Assembly: GCF_001854405.1 (NCBI RefSeq)
Contig: NZ_CP017718.1
Span: forward strand, 2,542,001 to 2,606,000
Direction of reading: 5' to 3'
Source of the DNA: Hyphomonas sp. Mor2
Lineage (GTDB): Bacteria > Pseudomonadota > Alphaproteobacteria > Caulobacterales > Hyphomonadaceae
DNA length: 64,000 nucleotides
Notes under the pieces: model-generated
Databases searched by the model: none
Seen by the model: the letters and a program-made list of their open reading frames with translations, nothing else
Told to the model about the DNA's origin: nothing
In this document: one piece after another, positions 27,363 through 36,521 of the stretch
Layout of the letters: each line of letters begins with the position of its first letter
Position numbering within the stretch: the stretch's first letter is position 1
Translations under genes and position numbers: made by a program

Positions 27363-28619
27363 TCAGGCCGCAACCGGCTCCCTTGAGACCATGTTGCCAA
27401 TATAGCTTCGCCGCTCGCCCCGCGCGTAGACCGCGCCGCTGACGAAGAACAGAAACGCCTGAATGTTAAAGCCCGACCAGAGAGACGACTCGGTGAAAGA
27501 AGTAATGACCGACACCGCAATAATCGCACAATACCCCACCGCCGCCATATCCGGGCGCGTGAAGAGTTGTTTCAGAGCCAGCCAGATCACAAACAACATG
27601 GACAGCAGAAATCCGCCATATCCCACCAGACCGACATGTACCAGGACTTCAAGATGCACGTTATGGAACGTCAATCGAGTGCCGATGGGTTTATGGTCAT
27701 TCTCGTTCAGGGTCTGAGCCGATCCAACGTCATATTGCCAGAATCCATCCAGCCCGACCCCAAGGATTGGGCGCATACTGATTTGTCGCCCGGCCTCCTC
27801 CCAGAGACTGGTTCGACCCGTCAGACTTGAGTCTTTACCAAACCTGCCGAGAAAATCGTCGATCACTTGCGCATCCACAAAGGCAAGGGCGGCGTATAGC
27901 AGCAATAGTCCAGTCATCAGCACGATGACGGCGAGCAAACTGGACAGGTTCTGAACCGCTCGACTGTCGACGAAAAACACTCTCATCCCAAAAATCAAAC
28001 CCGCACTGCCCATCAACATCAACAATGCGGTCGTGGAGTTTGCGGCCATCACCTGAGAGGCAAATACTGGCATGAGCGCCGCGCCCAACCATCGAAGTTG
28101 TTTCAACTCCTTGGGGTTCAGCGCCACGGCAGCGCCGACAATAAACCCGGTCAGCATGAATTGCGCGGCATAGTTCTTACTGCCAAAGCCGGCGCCGCGA
28201 TTGATTGGAATGTCTTGCGAGAAAATGTACAAAATCACCACTGCACACGCGATCATCACGCAGCGAATGATCTGACCGGGGGTGAATTTCGACGCCACAA
28301 CGACAGTCACGATCGTGGACAGAATAAGCAGCATCGAAGATCGAACCGCCTCTGAGGCATAAGGTGACCAGAAGATCGACAGGAAGGCGACAATCTGAAA
28401 GGGCCATAACCACCAGGTCTTTGCCAGCCCTGTCAGAATATTGCGCGTATCGAACAGGAAGAAGCTCAGGAAGTACATGATGAACAAGTATCTGAACGGC
28501 GTCAGCCCATTCATCGGCAGACCGATCACCAGAAACCAGATGACCAGCAAGGCCTGATCATACAGTCTTCCGCCAGAAAATCGTTGATAGACTCGCGCAA
28601 TGAGCTGTTCTGACTGCAT
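27363..28619 (-). CDS. O-antigen ligase/polymerase family membrane protein (Wzy/ExoQ-like)
   Basis: A 418-residue protein with about ten membrane segments. Between the later helices lies a large periplasmic loop carrying GRTSLWEEAGRQISMRPILG and VGLDGFWQ, then FHNVHLEVLVHVGLVGYGGF. This is the conserved Wzy_C signature, with the key Arg and His residues. Such proteins join lipid-linked repeat units, or ligate them, on the periplasmic side. With the tyrosine autokinase, Wza-like and ExoY-like genes nearby, a polymerase role is the simplest reading. It is last in a minus-strand run after the sugar transferase and a small membrane protein. Confidence 0.9.
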   Translation of the reverse strand: MQSEQLIARVYQRFSGGRLYDQALLVIWFLVIGLPMNGLTPFRYLFIMYFLSFFLFDTRNILTGLAKTWWLWPFQIVAFLSIFWSPYASEAVRSSMLLILSTIVTVVVASKFTPGQIIRCVMIACAVVILYIFSQDIPINRGAGFGSKNYAAQFMLTGFIVGAAVALNPKELKQLRWLGAALMPVFASQVMAANSTTALLMLMGSAGLIFGMRVFFVDSRAVQNLSSLLAVIVLMTGLLLLYAALAFVDAQVIDDFLGRFGKDSSLTGRTSLWEEAGRQISMRPILGVGLDGFWQYDVGSAQTLNENDHKPIGTRLTFHNVHLEVLVHVGLVGYGGFLLSMLFVIWLALKQLFTRPDMAAVGYCAIIAVSVITSFTESSLWSGFNIQAFLFFVSGAVYARGERRSYIGNMVSREPVAA

Positions 28620-28781
28620 CTCAGGTCTCGCTGTCCACTGTCTTACGCATCAAAGCGTCGGGGCTCGGCGATTGAGCGGTATCAGCAGCATTCTGCCGAC
28701 ACATCCACCGTTGACCTGACGCTCGGGATTAACCTCGTCATTGTGACTGTATGCATCCATCATACCAATGCAAAGGCTGCA

Positions 28782-28988
28782 TTAGAAAATGATGCTGAAC
28801 AATGCCGTCCAAAATGTGGCGCAGAACGCGATGACGCCCAGAACCGTCCACCACAGGGGCCACTTTTCATTGCTCGCGGGCTGAGCCACATCGTGATAGG
28901 ATGACGCCTCTGCGAATGCCCCAATGCTGGACCCCGACAATTCCATCGACGTGGCAGCGGCATTGGAAGATCCGGTCAGATAGGTCAT
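28782..28988 (-). CDS. Small membrane protein in polysaccharide locus
   Basis: A 68-residue protein that I do not recognise by name. Its first 40 residues are Ser/Ala-rich and polar. The rest is a single membrane helix beginning KWPLWWTVLGVIAFCATF. GAGAG lies just before the ATG at 28988; an upstream ATG at 29039 would add a Cys-rich stretch with no ribosome site. It lies between the ExoY-like and Wzy-like genes on the same strand, so a role in the polymer machinery is plausible but unproven. It could be a chance frame, though the sharp polar-then-helix pattern argues for a real gene. Confidence 0.55.
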   Translation of the reverse strand: MTYLTGSSNAAATSMELSGSSIGAFAEASSYHDVAQPASNEKWPLWWTVLGVIAFCATFWTALFSIIF

Positions 28989-29095
28989 CAAGCTCTCGTC
29001 ACAAGGCGCTGCGGGGCAGCTGCAATCGAAAGCAAACATAGATTGGCTTTGTTGATCAGACCTTAAGGCGACCCGGAAGTTTTCGGAGATTGAGT

Positions 29096-29785
29096 CTACC
29101 GTGCACCGGCCCGGCGAAGGACGGCGGGTATCGTCATCAACAGGATCTTGAAGTCCAGGAAGAACGTGTTCACGGCGACATATTCGACATCGAGCTGGAC
29201 CCGCGTTTCATATGTGGTCTCGCTCCGCCCGCTGACTTGCCAAAGCCCCGTCAATCCTGGGCGAACTGAACAATAATGCTCGAAATACTCGCCATACTTT
29301 TCGATTTCACCTTTGGTAATCGGGCGCGGCCCAACCACCGACATCTGTCCATTCAGAATGTTCAGAATTTGAGGCAGTTCATCGAGTGATGAACGGCGAA
29401 GGAAATTCCCGAACGAGGTGATGCGAGGATCATTTTCGAGCTTGCGCGTGGCGTTCCATTCGGCCCGCGCATCAGCATCTGTTTCGAGCAGTCGCTCCAG
29501 ACGTTCGGCGGCATCCGGGACCATGGAGCGGAACTTGTAGAGCATGAACTCCTTGCCGTCCCGGCCAATGCGCTTGTGCCGGAACAGGACCGGACCGCCA
29601 TCAGAGACTCGCACGATGATTGCAATCGGAAGCAGGATTGGAAGCAGGAAGAGACCGGCAGAGAGCGCTACGACAATATCCAGGACGCGTTTGGCAAAAT
29701 TCGACACAGGCCGAGCCGAAGTCTTGCTGTCCTTCGCGGCATACTCTGCATTCTGCAAATCACCCGTGTACGGTTGATAGCCCAT
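29096..29785 (-). CDS. Initiating sugar-phosphate transferase (ExoY/WcaJ type)
   Basis: A 229-residue enzyme that moves a sugar-1-phosphate onto undecaprenyl phosphate to start each repeat unit. It has a reentrant membrane helix (LDIVVALSAGLFLLPILLP) and the catalytic patterns LFRHKRIGRDGKEFMLYKFR, then RRSSLDELPQILNIL, SVVGPRP and VRPGLTGLWQVSGR. It is of the short, single-anchor ExoY kind. The frame stays open upstream to a TTG at 29911; the ATG at 29785 is preferred because GGGACAAG precedes it and the upstream part is polar and unconserved-looking. It heads the minus-strand run that includes the Wzy-like gene. Confidence 0.93.
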   Translation of the reverse strand: MGYQPYTGDLQNAEYAAKDSKTSARPVSNFAKRVLDIVVALSAGLFLLPILLPIAIIVRVSDGGPVLFRHKRIGRDGKEFMLYKFRSMVPDAAERLERLLETDADARAEWNATRKLENDPRITSFGNFLRRSSLDELPQILNILNGQMSVVGPRPITKGEIEKYGEYFEHYCSVRPGLTGLWQVSGRSETTYETRVQLDVEYVAVNTFFLDFKILLMTIPAVLRRAGAR

Positions 29786-30168
29786 TTCTTGTCCCACACC
29801 GATCTCGATCTTGAGGTTTTCTACATAGCTCCCAGAGCGTTGAGCAATTTTCCTGCCAACTTGCTCGTTCGAGCTACTGTCCCCGTGAAAATCTCTGGAT
29901 GTCGACCACAAAAGATACGTTTACCAATTCTTTATGTTTCAGGATCTCTGCCAATGCAAATTACTTCGCCTGTGACGCGAGTGATTTTCTCAGTTTGATT
30001 GAAGATCATTCAAATGCCCGACCCACGCCATGCCCCTGACACGCGAGTGAACAGTCAAGGACGCGGGCGCGGCAAAAGAAAGCATTCAATTGCATCTCTG
30101 CAATGCGGATCGGCCCTTTCGGGATCGAATAAGATATGCCAGAACGAGAGCTCAGGGAGACTGTTTCA
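29786..30168. promoter_or_regulatory. Divergent region between ExoY-like and ParA-like genes
   Basis: Up to about 380 bp, depending on the true ExoY start. It must hold promoters for both directions. An AT-rich stretch lies at 29905-29960. I see no repeat, terminator or RNA gene. Confidence 0.35.
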
Positions 30169-31092
30169 ATGCCAGCTACAATTGCGGCGATCGCCAACCT
30201 GAAGGGCGGCGTTGGCAAATCCACGACCACGCTGATGCTCGCCGATGGGCTGGCATACTATTACGGGGCCGATGTGCTGGTGGTCGATCTGGATCCCCAG
30301 GCAAATTCAAGCCAGATGCTCCTGACCGATCGCGGATTGCAGCTGGCATTCGAGCAAGGCAAGGGTGTACACCATTTGCTGGAGCAGTTTGCTGCCAATC
30401 AGCCGCCCAATATCGCAAATCTGATCCTGCCTAATGCCGTCACCCTCGAGGAATTGAGACGAGCGGAAGAACGCGATGAAAGACGGGGATGGATTTCCAT
30501 CCTGCCGTCGCACACCCAGCTGCGACTGACCGAAATGGAGCTGGAAGAAAAGATCTACACCAAAGGCATGGCCCCCAGCCGTCTTGCCAGCTATCTCGCG
30601 GACCATATCGCTAAGGCGCTCGAACCGTTGACCAATCTTTATGATGTCATCCTGATCGACACACCGCCATACCTCTCGCCGGTCTCTCGCGCAGCTCTGT
30701 CAATCTCGGATCAGTTCATCACACCAACCCTTGCCGACTCCGTTTCGATTTGGGGCACCAAACAGTTTTCCGACTGGATAACGGCCAACGTGACGCCGCA
30801 TTTGGCCTCGCGCAACTTCGTTGTCATCACCCGGTTCAAAAATACACGCTACGCTCGCAATGCCGAAATGGAGCTGAAAGAGATCTATCTGAAAGATCGC
30901 ACATTCGGCCCGACCATCCCGGAATCCGTTCAGGCGTTGAGTGCCATGGATCGACCAGATCTGGACAGTTATGATTCCATTCGCGGCAAGTATGGCCGCC
31001 TGCGGGGCGAGGTGAAACGCCTGTCTGAGAGCTTCGCGGAATTCCTCGCCAAGCGCAGCAATGTCGCGCCGCCAAAGCGGGTGCGAGATTGA
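30169..31092 (+). CDS. ParA/MinD-like AAA ATPase
   Basis: A 307-residue ATPase with the deviant Walker A NLKGGVGKST carrying the signature Lys. It also has Walker A' VLVVDLDPQANSSQ and Walker B YDVILIDTPPYL. These proteins dimerise on DNA or membrane with ATP and position cargo. AGGGAG ten bases upstream favours the ATG at 30169 over one at 30136. No ParB partner or parS site is evident, so it is an orphan. Its place beside the polysaccharide genes suggests it may position or regulate that machinery, but a separate role is equally possible. It converges end to end with the pseudouridine synthase gene. Confidence 0.88.
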   Translation: MPATIAAIANLKGGVGKSTTTLMLADGLAYYYGADVLVVDLDPQANSSQMLLTDRGLQLAFEQGKGVHHLLEQFAANQPPNIANLILPNAVTLEELRRAEERDERRGWISILPSHTQLRLTEMELEEKIYTKGMAPSRLASYLADHIAKALEPLTNLYDVILIDTPPYLSPVSRAALSISDQFITPTLADSVSIWGTKQFSDWITANVTPHLASRNFVVITRFKNTRYARNAEMELKEIYLKDRTFGPTIPESVQALSAMDRPDLDSYDSIRGKYGRLRGEVKRLSESFAEFLAKRSNVAPPKRVRD

Positions 31093-32103
31093 TCAGAGCG
31101 CGTTCAGAGCCGCCCGCAACTTCTGGAGGTCCGGCGGCAAAGGCGTTTCAATGAAAATACGTTCTCCGCTTACCGGATGCGCAAAGCCGAGACTGGCCGC
31201 ATGCAGGGCCTGGCGCGTCAATTTCCGGGCCAGACCCGTAGCGGTGTCAAACGCCTCGCCACGACCATGCGCCTTGATGCCACGATGGCGACCATAGACC
31301 GGATCCCCAATCAGAGAGCAATTCTGGTGTGCCATGTGAACCCTGATCTGATGCGTGCGCCCTGTCTCAAGCCGACACTCAATCAACGCCGCCGCCGGTC
31401 GGGCTTCAACCTTGCTGATCTCGCCATAGGTCTCCAGCGTCTTGTAGTGAGTGATCGCACTGCGTCCCTCGCCATCGGGGACGACCGCCATTTTCTTGCG
31501 GTCCTTCGGGCTGCGCGCGATATCGGTTTCAACCGTTCCAGCACCCGGTCGCGGCGCCCCGCGCGTCAAAGCCAGATAGGTGCGGTCAATGTCGTGTGTC
31601 GCAAACAGATCCGATAGGCCCTTATGGGCCTGCTCCGTTTTGGCGACCACCAGGACACCCGTCGTATCCTTGTCTATCCGGTGGACAATGCCGGGCCGCT
31701 CCACCCCGCCAATTCCAGGCAGCGCGCCCTGACAATGATGCAACAGCGCATTGACCAGGGTTCCCTGCCAGCTGCCCGGAGCCGGATGAACCGCCATTCC
31801 GGCGGCCTTATTGACCAAAATGAGGTGCTCGTCTTCGAACAGCACATCGAGCTCGATGGCTTCGGGTTGGGGAATGGCGGGCACCGGGGCAGGCATGTCG
31901 AGTTGATACATGACCCCCGGTTCGACGCCTTTGCGGGGATCGATCTGCACCGCGGATTTCCCCCCACGCTGCTCTGTCACACGTCCCTCTTTGATGAGCG
32001 TCTTCGCACGCGATCGGGACAAGGACTCGATCTGTTCGCTGAGGAATCGATCAAGCCGGGTTCCCTTATCGGATTCGCCTGCTAAAGCTGATAAATCTGT
32101 CAT
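31093..32103 (-). CDS. rluD: RluA-family pseudouridine synthase (RluD-like)
   Basis: A 336-residue enzyme with an N-terminal S4 RNA-binding domain (RLDRFLSEQIESLSRSRAKT). The catalytic domain carries HRIDKDTTGVLVVAKT, where the Asp is the nucleophile, then LETGRTHQIRVH. RluD-type enzymes make pseudouridines in helix 69 of 23S rRNA. The domain order and length fit RluD better than RluA or RluC, though RluC cannot be excluded. The start at 32103 is chosen over an open extension to 32139. Its stop directly abuts that of the ParA-like gene. Confidence 0.88.
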   Translation of the reverse strand: MTDLSALAGESDKGTRLDRFLSEQIESLSRSRAKTLIKEGRVTEQRGGKSAVQIDPRKGVEPGVMYQLDMPAPVPAIPQPEAIELDVLFEDEHLILVNKAAGMAVHPAPGSWQGTLVNALLHHCQGALPGIGGVERPGIVHRIDKDTTGVLVVAKTEQAHKGLSDLFATHDIDRTYLALTRGAPRPGAGTVETDIARSPKDRKKMAVVPDGEGRSAITHYKTLETYGEISKVEARPAAALIECRLETGRTHQIRVHMAHQNCSLIGDPVYGRHRGIKAHGRGEAFDTATGLARKLTRQALHAASLGFAHPVSGERIFIETPLPPDLQKLRAALNAL

Positions 32104-32180
32104 CAGATGGGTATAAACCCACGGGGCACGGAAGGACATGCTGTAATCGCAATAGCGGCAGCGAGCGGAGAGACTGGTTC

Positions 32181-33911
32181 ATGAGTAAACTGACACGACG
32201 CGGCCTGTTGGGCGCCAGCACGAGTATATTTGGCTTGGCGGCCTGTAATCGCGATCCCATTCTCGATCCAGAAACGCGCATTTTGGTCAGCGCGGACGAG
32301 CGTCCAGCTTATCCAGGCACAGTCAGCTTTATTCATGGCGTGGCGTCTGGAGACCCGCTGCCGGACAGTGTCATCATCTGGACACGGGTCACCCCGGACG
32401 CGGCCTATCCAGGCATGCGAGTTCCAATCAGCTATGACGTCTTTGAAGACGCCGAAATGCAACGCGCGGTCAAATATGGTCAGGGCTATGCGGTCATTGA
32501 GCGCGACTATACGGTCAAGGTGGAACTCAGAGAGCTTGAACCGGACAAGGCGTACTATTTCCGGTTCCGTGCGAAAGTCACATCTGGCGACATCCTCTCG
32601 CCTTCTGGCCGGGCCAAGACCACCGCTGCCAGCGGCGACAAGCCGGTCAAGTTTGCGGTTATTTCGTGCTCAAACTATCCGTTCGGCTTCTTTCATGTCT
32701 ATCGCGAGATCGCCAACACGCCGGATCTTGATGCGGTTATCCATCTTGGCGACTATTTGTACGAGTACGGCATAGACGGCTATGGCGGCACCACCGGTCA
32801 GGCGCTTGATCGCAATCATGAACCGCCCCTGGAGATCGTCAGTCTGGACGATTATCGCGCCCGTCACGCACAATACAAAACCGACCCGGACTTGCAGGCA
32901 GCCCATGCGGCGGCGCCCTGGATTACCACTTGGGACGATCACGAAAGCACCAATAACTCCTATCGCTCTGGCGCCGAGAACCACAATCCGGAAGCGGGCG
33001 AAGGCAACTGGACTGATCGCAAGCAAGCCGCCGTTCAGGCGTATCTGGAATGGATGCCGGTCCGCGACCCGGAAGTCGGTAAGCCAAGAGAGGCGCTGTA
33101 TCGGCGGTTTGATTTCGGCGATGTGGCTTCGGTCATGTGCCTGGAGACGCGTCTCACCGGACGCTCTGACGAGATCAGCTGGTTCACGGAGATTGGTGGG
33201 CTTCCGGCAGCGGACGTCCCAATGGCGGCGGCCGCAACCATGGTTAAAGTCCGAGACCCCGAGCGGACCATGCTGGGGGCGACACAGGAAGCGTGGCTAG
33301 ATGCCGAACTCAAGGATTCCACGGCCAAGGGCAAAGCCTGGCAAGTGCTGGCCAACCAGATTGTCATGGCCCGTGTACGCCCACCGAATTTTGAGCTGAG
33401 CATGACAGACGAACAGAAGGCCGCGCAGGATGTGGGTTATATCCAGCAATTGATCCCTTTCAGCCAACTTGGCCTGCCTTTCAATCTCGACGCCTGGGAC
33501 GGGTTCCCAGCCGCCCGCGACCGACTTTATGCCAGCGCCAAAGAAGCTGGCGCGCGCCTGGTGACGCTGACCGGTGACACCCATACCGCCTGGGCTAATA
33601 CTCTGGTCGATGACGATAATGAACGCCGGGGCGTCGAGTTTGGATGTACATCCGTCACCTCTCCCGGCCTCGGCACCTATATCAAGCAAGTGCCAGATCT
33701 TGGACCGCAATTTGCCGATGCAAATCAGGAAGTCGATTATCACGACCCGTTCGACAGCGGCTGGATTCTGGTCACGCTGACTGGAGACGAAGCCCGTGCG
33801 GACTTCAAGAAAGTGACAGATGTCACTCAGCCTACTTACACAGCGAACGATGTCGCCAGCTACGCCGCGCAGCGTGACGGGGACAGCCTCACGGCGCTGT
33901 CACAGGCATAA
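32181..33911 (+). CDS. phoD: PhoD-type alkaline phosphatase, Tat-exported lipoprotein
   Basis: A 576-residue secreted metallophosphatase. The N-terminus has the twin-arginine pattern TRRGLLGAS followed by a hydrophobic run and the lipobox LAAC. A PhoD N-terminal beta domain (VSFIHGVASGDPLPDSVIIW) precedes the catalytic part, which shows AVISCSNYPFGFF, HLGDYLYEYG, TWDDHEST and LTGDTHTAW, the metal-binding residues of the family. It releases phosphate from diesters and monoesters outside the cytoplasm, usually when phosphate is scarce; no PHO box is obvious upstream. It stands alone, diverging from rluD. Confidence 0.93.
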   Translation: MSKLTRRGLLGASTSIFGLAACNRDPILDPETRILVSADERPAYPGTVSFIHGVASGDPLPDSVIIWTRVTPDAAYPGMRVPISYDVFEDAEMQRAVKYGQGYAVIERDYTVKVELRELEPDKAYYFRFRAKVTSGDILSPSGRAKTTAASGDKPVKFAVISCSNYPFGFFHVYREIANTPDLDAVIHLGDYLYEYGIDGYGGTTGQALDRNHEPPLEIVSLDDYRARHAQYKTDPDLQAAHAAAPWITTWDDHESTNNSYRSGAENHNPEAGEGNWTDRKQAAVQAYLEWMPVRDPEVGKPREALYRRFDFGDVASVMCLETRLTGRSDEISWFTEIGGLPAADVPMAAAATMVKVRDPERTMLGATQEAWLDAELKDSTAKGKAWQVLANQIVMARVRPPNFELSMTDEQKAAQDVGYIQQLIPFSQLGLPFNLDAWDGFPAARDRLYASAKEAGARLVTLTGDTHTAWANTLVDDDNERRGVEFGCTSVTSPGLGTYIKQVPDLGPQFADANQEVDYHDPFDSGWILVTLTGDEARADFKKVTDVTQPTYTANDVASYAAQRDGDSLTALSQA

Positions 33912-33995
33912 CTCCGGATCGCCTCGCGGTACCCTTGCCTGAGCGGATAATCCATGCTGACACAGCGCGGATTAAGACAAGATATGGAGGTCGCG

Positions 33996-34919
33996 ATGGG
34001 TGTTTTGGATGGCAAAGTGATTTTGGTCTGCGGTGGCGGCAACGGCATCGGCAAGGAATGTGCTCTGCTGGCCGCTCGGGAAGGCGCAAAAGTCCTGGTC
34101 AACGATCTTGGCGGCGCACTTACCGATGACGGTGCCTCAGCCGGCGATGCCGGCCTGGCCGCGCAGGTCGCGCAGGAAATCAAAGACGCCGGAGGCGAGG
34201 CCGCGTCCAACTCTGAAAGCGTCACCGACATGAACGCGGTCCAGGGCATGGTCGAACAGGCCAAGGATACGTTTGGCGGCTTGCACGGCATCATCAACCC
34301 TGCGGGTATTCTGCGCGACGGCATGTTCCACAAGATGAGCGAAGATGACTGGAAATCCGTCATCGATGTTCACCTACACGGCTCGTTCAATGTCACCCGC
34401 GCTGCGGTCGAACATTTTCGCGAGCAGGAAGATGGCAGCTTCGTTCTGTTCACCTCGACCTCCGGCCTGATCGGCAATATTGGCCAGGCCAATTATGCGG
34501 CGGCCAAGATGGGCATTGCTGGACTGTCCCGGATCATCGCCATGGAAGGCGCGCGCAAGAATGTGCGGTCGAACATCATCGCACCCTTTGCCTGGACGCG
34601 AATGATTGCTTCCATCCCGGTCAAGGATGAAGCGGGGGCGGAACGGGTCGAGCGAATGCGCACCGGAATGCGGGCCGACCAGGTGGCACAACTGGCGGTG
34701 ACGCTCTGCGCGGATGGCGCCAAGCATGTGAACGGACAGATCTTCAGTGTCCGCGGCAATGAGGTCGTTCTGTTCAGCCAGCCACGGCCGGTGAAATCAG
34801 TTTCACGCATGGAAGGCTGGACGCCGGACTCCCTGATTGAACAGGGCTTCAGCGCGATGGAAGGCAGCTTTACCGATCTCGGCGCCACAACCTCTGTGTT
34901 CCCTTACCCGCCCGTCTGA
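33996..34919 (+). CDS. Short-chain dehydrogenase/reductase (3-hydroxyacyl-CoA dehydrogenase-like)
   Basis: A 307-residue SDR. It has the cofactor loop LVCGGGNGIGKECALLA, where the usual TGxxxGIG Thr is a Cys. The sequence then shows NPAGILRDGMF and the active site STSGLIGNIGQANYAAAKMG with Ser, Tyr and Lys. The GALTDDGASAGDAG insertion and the pattern after the first strand resemble the dehydrogenase domain of peroxisomal multifunctional enzyme type 2 and its bacterial relatives in fatty-acyl or steroid oxidation. GGAGG five bases before the ATG at 33996 fixes the start. The substrate is not known. Confidence 0.88.
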   Translation: MGVLDGKVILVCGGGNGIGKECALLAAREGAKVLVNDLGGALTDDGASAGDAGLAAQVAQEIKDAGGEAASNSESVTDMNAVQGMVEQAKDTFGGLHGIINPAGILRDGMFHKMSEDDWKSVIDVHLHGSFNVTRAAVEHFREQEDGSFVLFTSTSGLIGNIGQANYAAAKMGIAGLSRIIAMEGARKNVRSNIIAPFAWTRMIASIPVKDEAGAERVERMRTGMRADQVAQLAVTLCADGAKHVNGQIFSVRGNEVVLFSQPRPVKSVSRMEGWTPDSLIEQGFSAMEGSFTDLGATTSVFPYPPV

Positions 34920-34977
34920 GCTATCCCGAAAGGCGTAGGGCTTACAGAAGGTCAGCCTTTGATAGAGTGCGCCGCAA

Positions 34978-36447
34978 ATGGAAAATGAAGATCAGATTCA
35001 GGTCGAAGGCTGTGTCACGATAGAGGACCAGCGTGTGTGCGGGGAGAATCTGTCGGTCACCGAAGTCGCCGTCACTTCCGAAACGGCGGGTGAGGGCACT
35101 CAGCAAACGACGGTCGAACCCGGCTTGCTCGACTGGGCTGAGCCGATTCTGAACGACCCCATGGCCTGGGTGAATGAGAACCTGCTGGACATGACCGTGC
35201 TGTTGCCAGTGCTCTGGCAAGTCAGCGCGATTCTGGCGGCGCTGGCGCTGGGTGTCCTGTTCGCCCCGCGCGCACGTGATCTGGTCCTGTCCGGCCTGGC
35301 CCGGGTACCGGAAGGCACACGAACCATGGTCGACGAGACTCTGCCGCGGCTGGTGCGACCGGCGCTGTGGGCGGCGTTTCTCTATGCAGCTCAAGCGGCC
35401 ATGGCCGGCAATGGCATGGACAGCGCACTGGTCCGCGTTGCCTCCTCACTGGCCGTGGCCTGGCTGCTGATCCGCCTGGTCACGACCTTCCTGCCTGATG
35501 CATTCCGAAAACCAGCAGGATGGGTCATCTGGATCTTCGCGGCCTTGTACGCGTTCGGCATTCTCGATGAAGTCATGACCTGGCTCAGCAGCATCGGGCC
35601 ACCGTTCGGAAATCGCACGATCAGCCCGGTCTTTGTGGTTCAGGCGATCGCCACCGTCGCCCTGTTCATGTTCGCCGCGAACTGGCTCGCCAAGAAACTC
35701 AAGACCCGCGTCGACGATTTGCCGCAAGTCGAGCCATCCCTGCGCATCCTGATGGGGAACGCTGTACAGGTCGGCCTGTTCTTTGGAGCGGCGCTGCTCG
35801 CCATGGCCGGATTGGGCATCCCGCTCTCAGGTCTGGCCGTGCTCGGCGGCGCGATCGGGGTGGGGCTTGGCTTCGGGATGCAACAGATCGTCGCCAATTT
35901 CATTTCCGGCGTCATCCTGCTCACCGATCGCTCGATCAAGCCGGATGATGTCATCGAGGTGGACGAAACCTATGGGGTCGTGAAATCGCTCGGGCTTCGG
36001 TATGCCTCTGTGATCACGCGCGATGGCAAGGAACATCTCATTCCGAACGAGATGCTGATCACCGACAAGGTGGTCAACTGGTCCTACTCGACCAAGGAAG
36101 TGCGCGTGAAGCGGCGCCTGCGCGTCGAGTATGAATCCGATCTGCGCCAGGCCGTCGAACTGGTTCAACAAGGCGCGATGGAGACCGACCGCGTCCTCGC
36201 GCGCCCTGCCCCGAAATGTCTGGTGATGGAATTTGGCGATGAAGCCATCGAGATCGAAGTCCGTTTCTGGATCAATGATCCGGAGAATGGCGTCTCCAAT
36301 GTCTCGTCCGCGGTGATGCTGAACATCTGGGACAAGTTCAAGGAGGCCGGCATCGACATTCCGCTGCGCCACGAAGACGTCCTGATTACGCCCGGATCGA
36401 CCCTGAAAGTCGAAATGGTCAAGCAATCCAAGGATGAAGACGCTTAG
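34978..36447 (+). CDS. MscS-family mechanosensitive channel
   Basis: A 489-residue inner-membrane channel with an acidic N-terminal 60 residues and about five membrane segments. The pore helix and beta-domain signature is LSGLAVLGGAIGVGLGFGMQ followed by QIVANFISGVILLTDRSIKP and DDVIEVDETYGVV. The cytoplasmic vestibule follows to residue 489. These channels release solutes on hypo-osmotic shock. The length, with extra N-terminal helices, is greater than E. coli MscS (286). It follows the SDR by 58 bp with no evident terminator. Confidence 0.93.
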   Translation: MENEDQIQVEGCVTIEDQRVCGENLSVTEVAVTSETAGEGTQQTTVEPGLLDWAEPILNDPMAWVNENLLDMTVLLPVLWQVSAILAALALGVLFAPRARDLVLSGLARVPEGTRTMVDETLPRLVRPALWAAFLYAAQAAMAGNGMDSALVRVASSLAVAWLLIRLVTTFLPDAFRKPAGWVIWIFAALYAFGILDEVMTWLSSIGPPFGNRTISPVFVVQAIATVALFMFAANWLAKKLKTRVDDLPQVEPSLRILMGNAVQVGLFFGAALLAMAGLGIPLSGLAVLGGAIGVGLGFGMQQIVANFISGVILLTDRSIKPDDVIEVDETYGVVKSLGLRYASVITRDGKEHLIPNEMLITDKVVNWSYSTKEVRVKRRLRVEYESDLRQAVELVQQGAMETDRVLARPAPKCLVMEFGDEAIEIEVRFWINDPENGVSNVSSAVMLNIWDKFKEAGIDIPLRHEDVLITPGSTLKVEMVKQSKDEDA

Positions 36448-36521
36448 GGCGCGACGCGTCGCAAACCAATATTAATGATGACCTGCTAGGGGTTCCGCAC
36501 TGCGTAATCCGAGAGCGAACT

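Noticed and set aside
30136-30168. Earlier start for the ParA-like protein
   Set aside because: No ribosome site there, whereas AGGGAG stands at proper distance from 30169, directly before the first beta strand.
35827-36426. Plausible-length minus-strand frame of about 199 codons
   Set aside because: Antisense to the conserved MscS pore and vestibule sequence, with no independent signal.
36450-36461. Perfect 12-bp palindrome GCGACGCGTCGC after the MscS gene
   Set aside because: No loop and no T-run, so it is not a terminator; short GC palindromes of this kind are expected by chance in such DNA.
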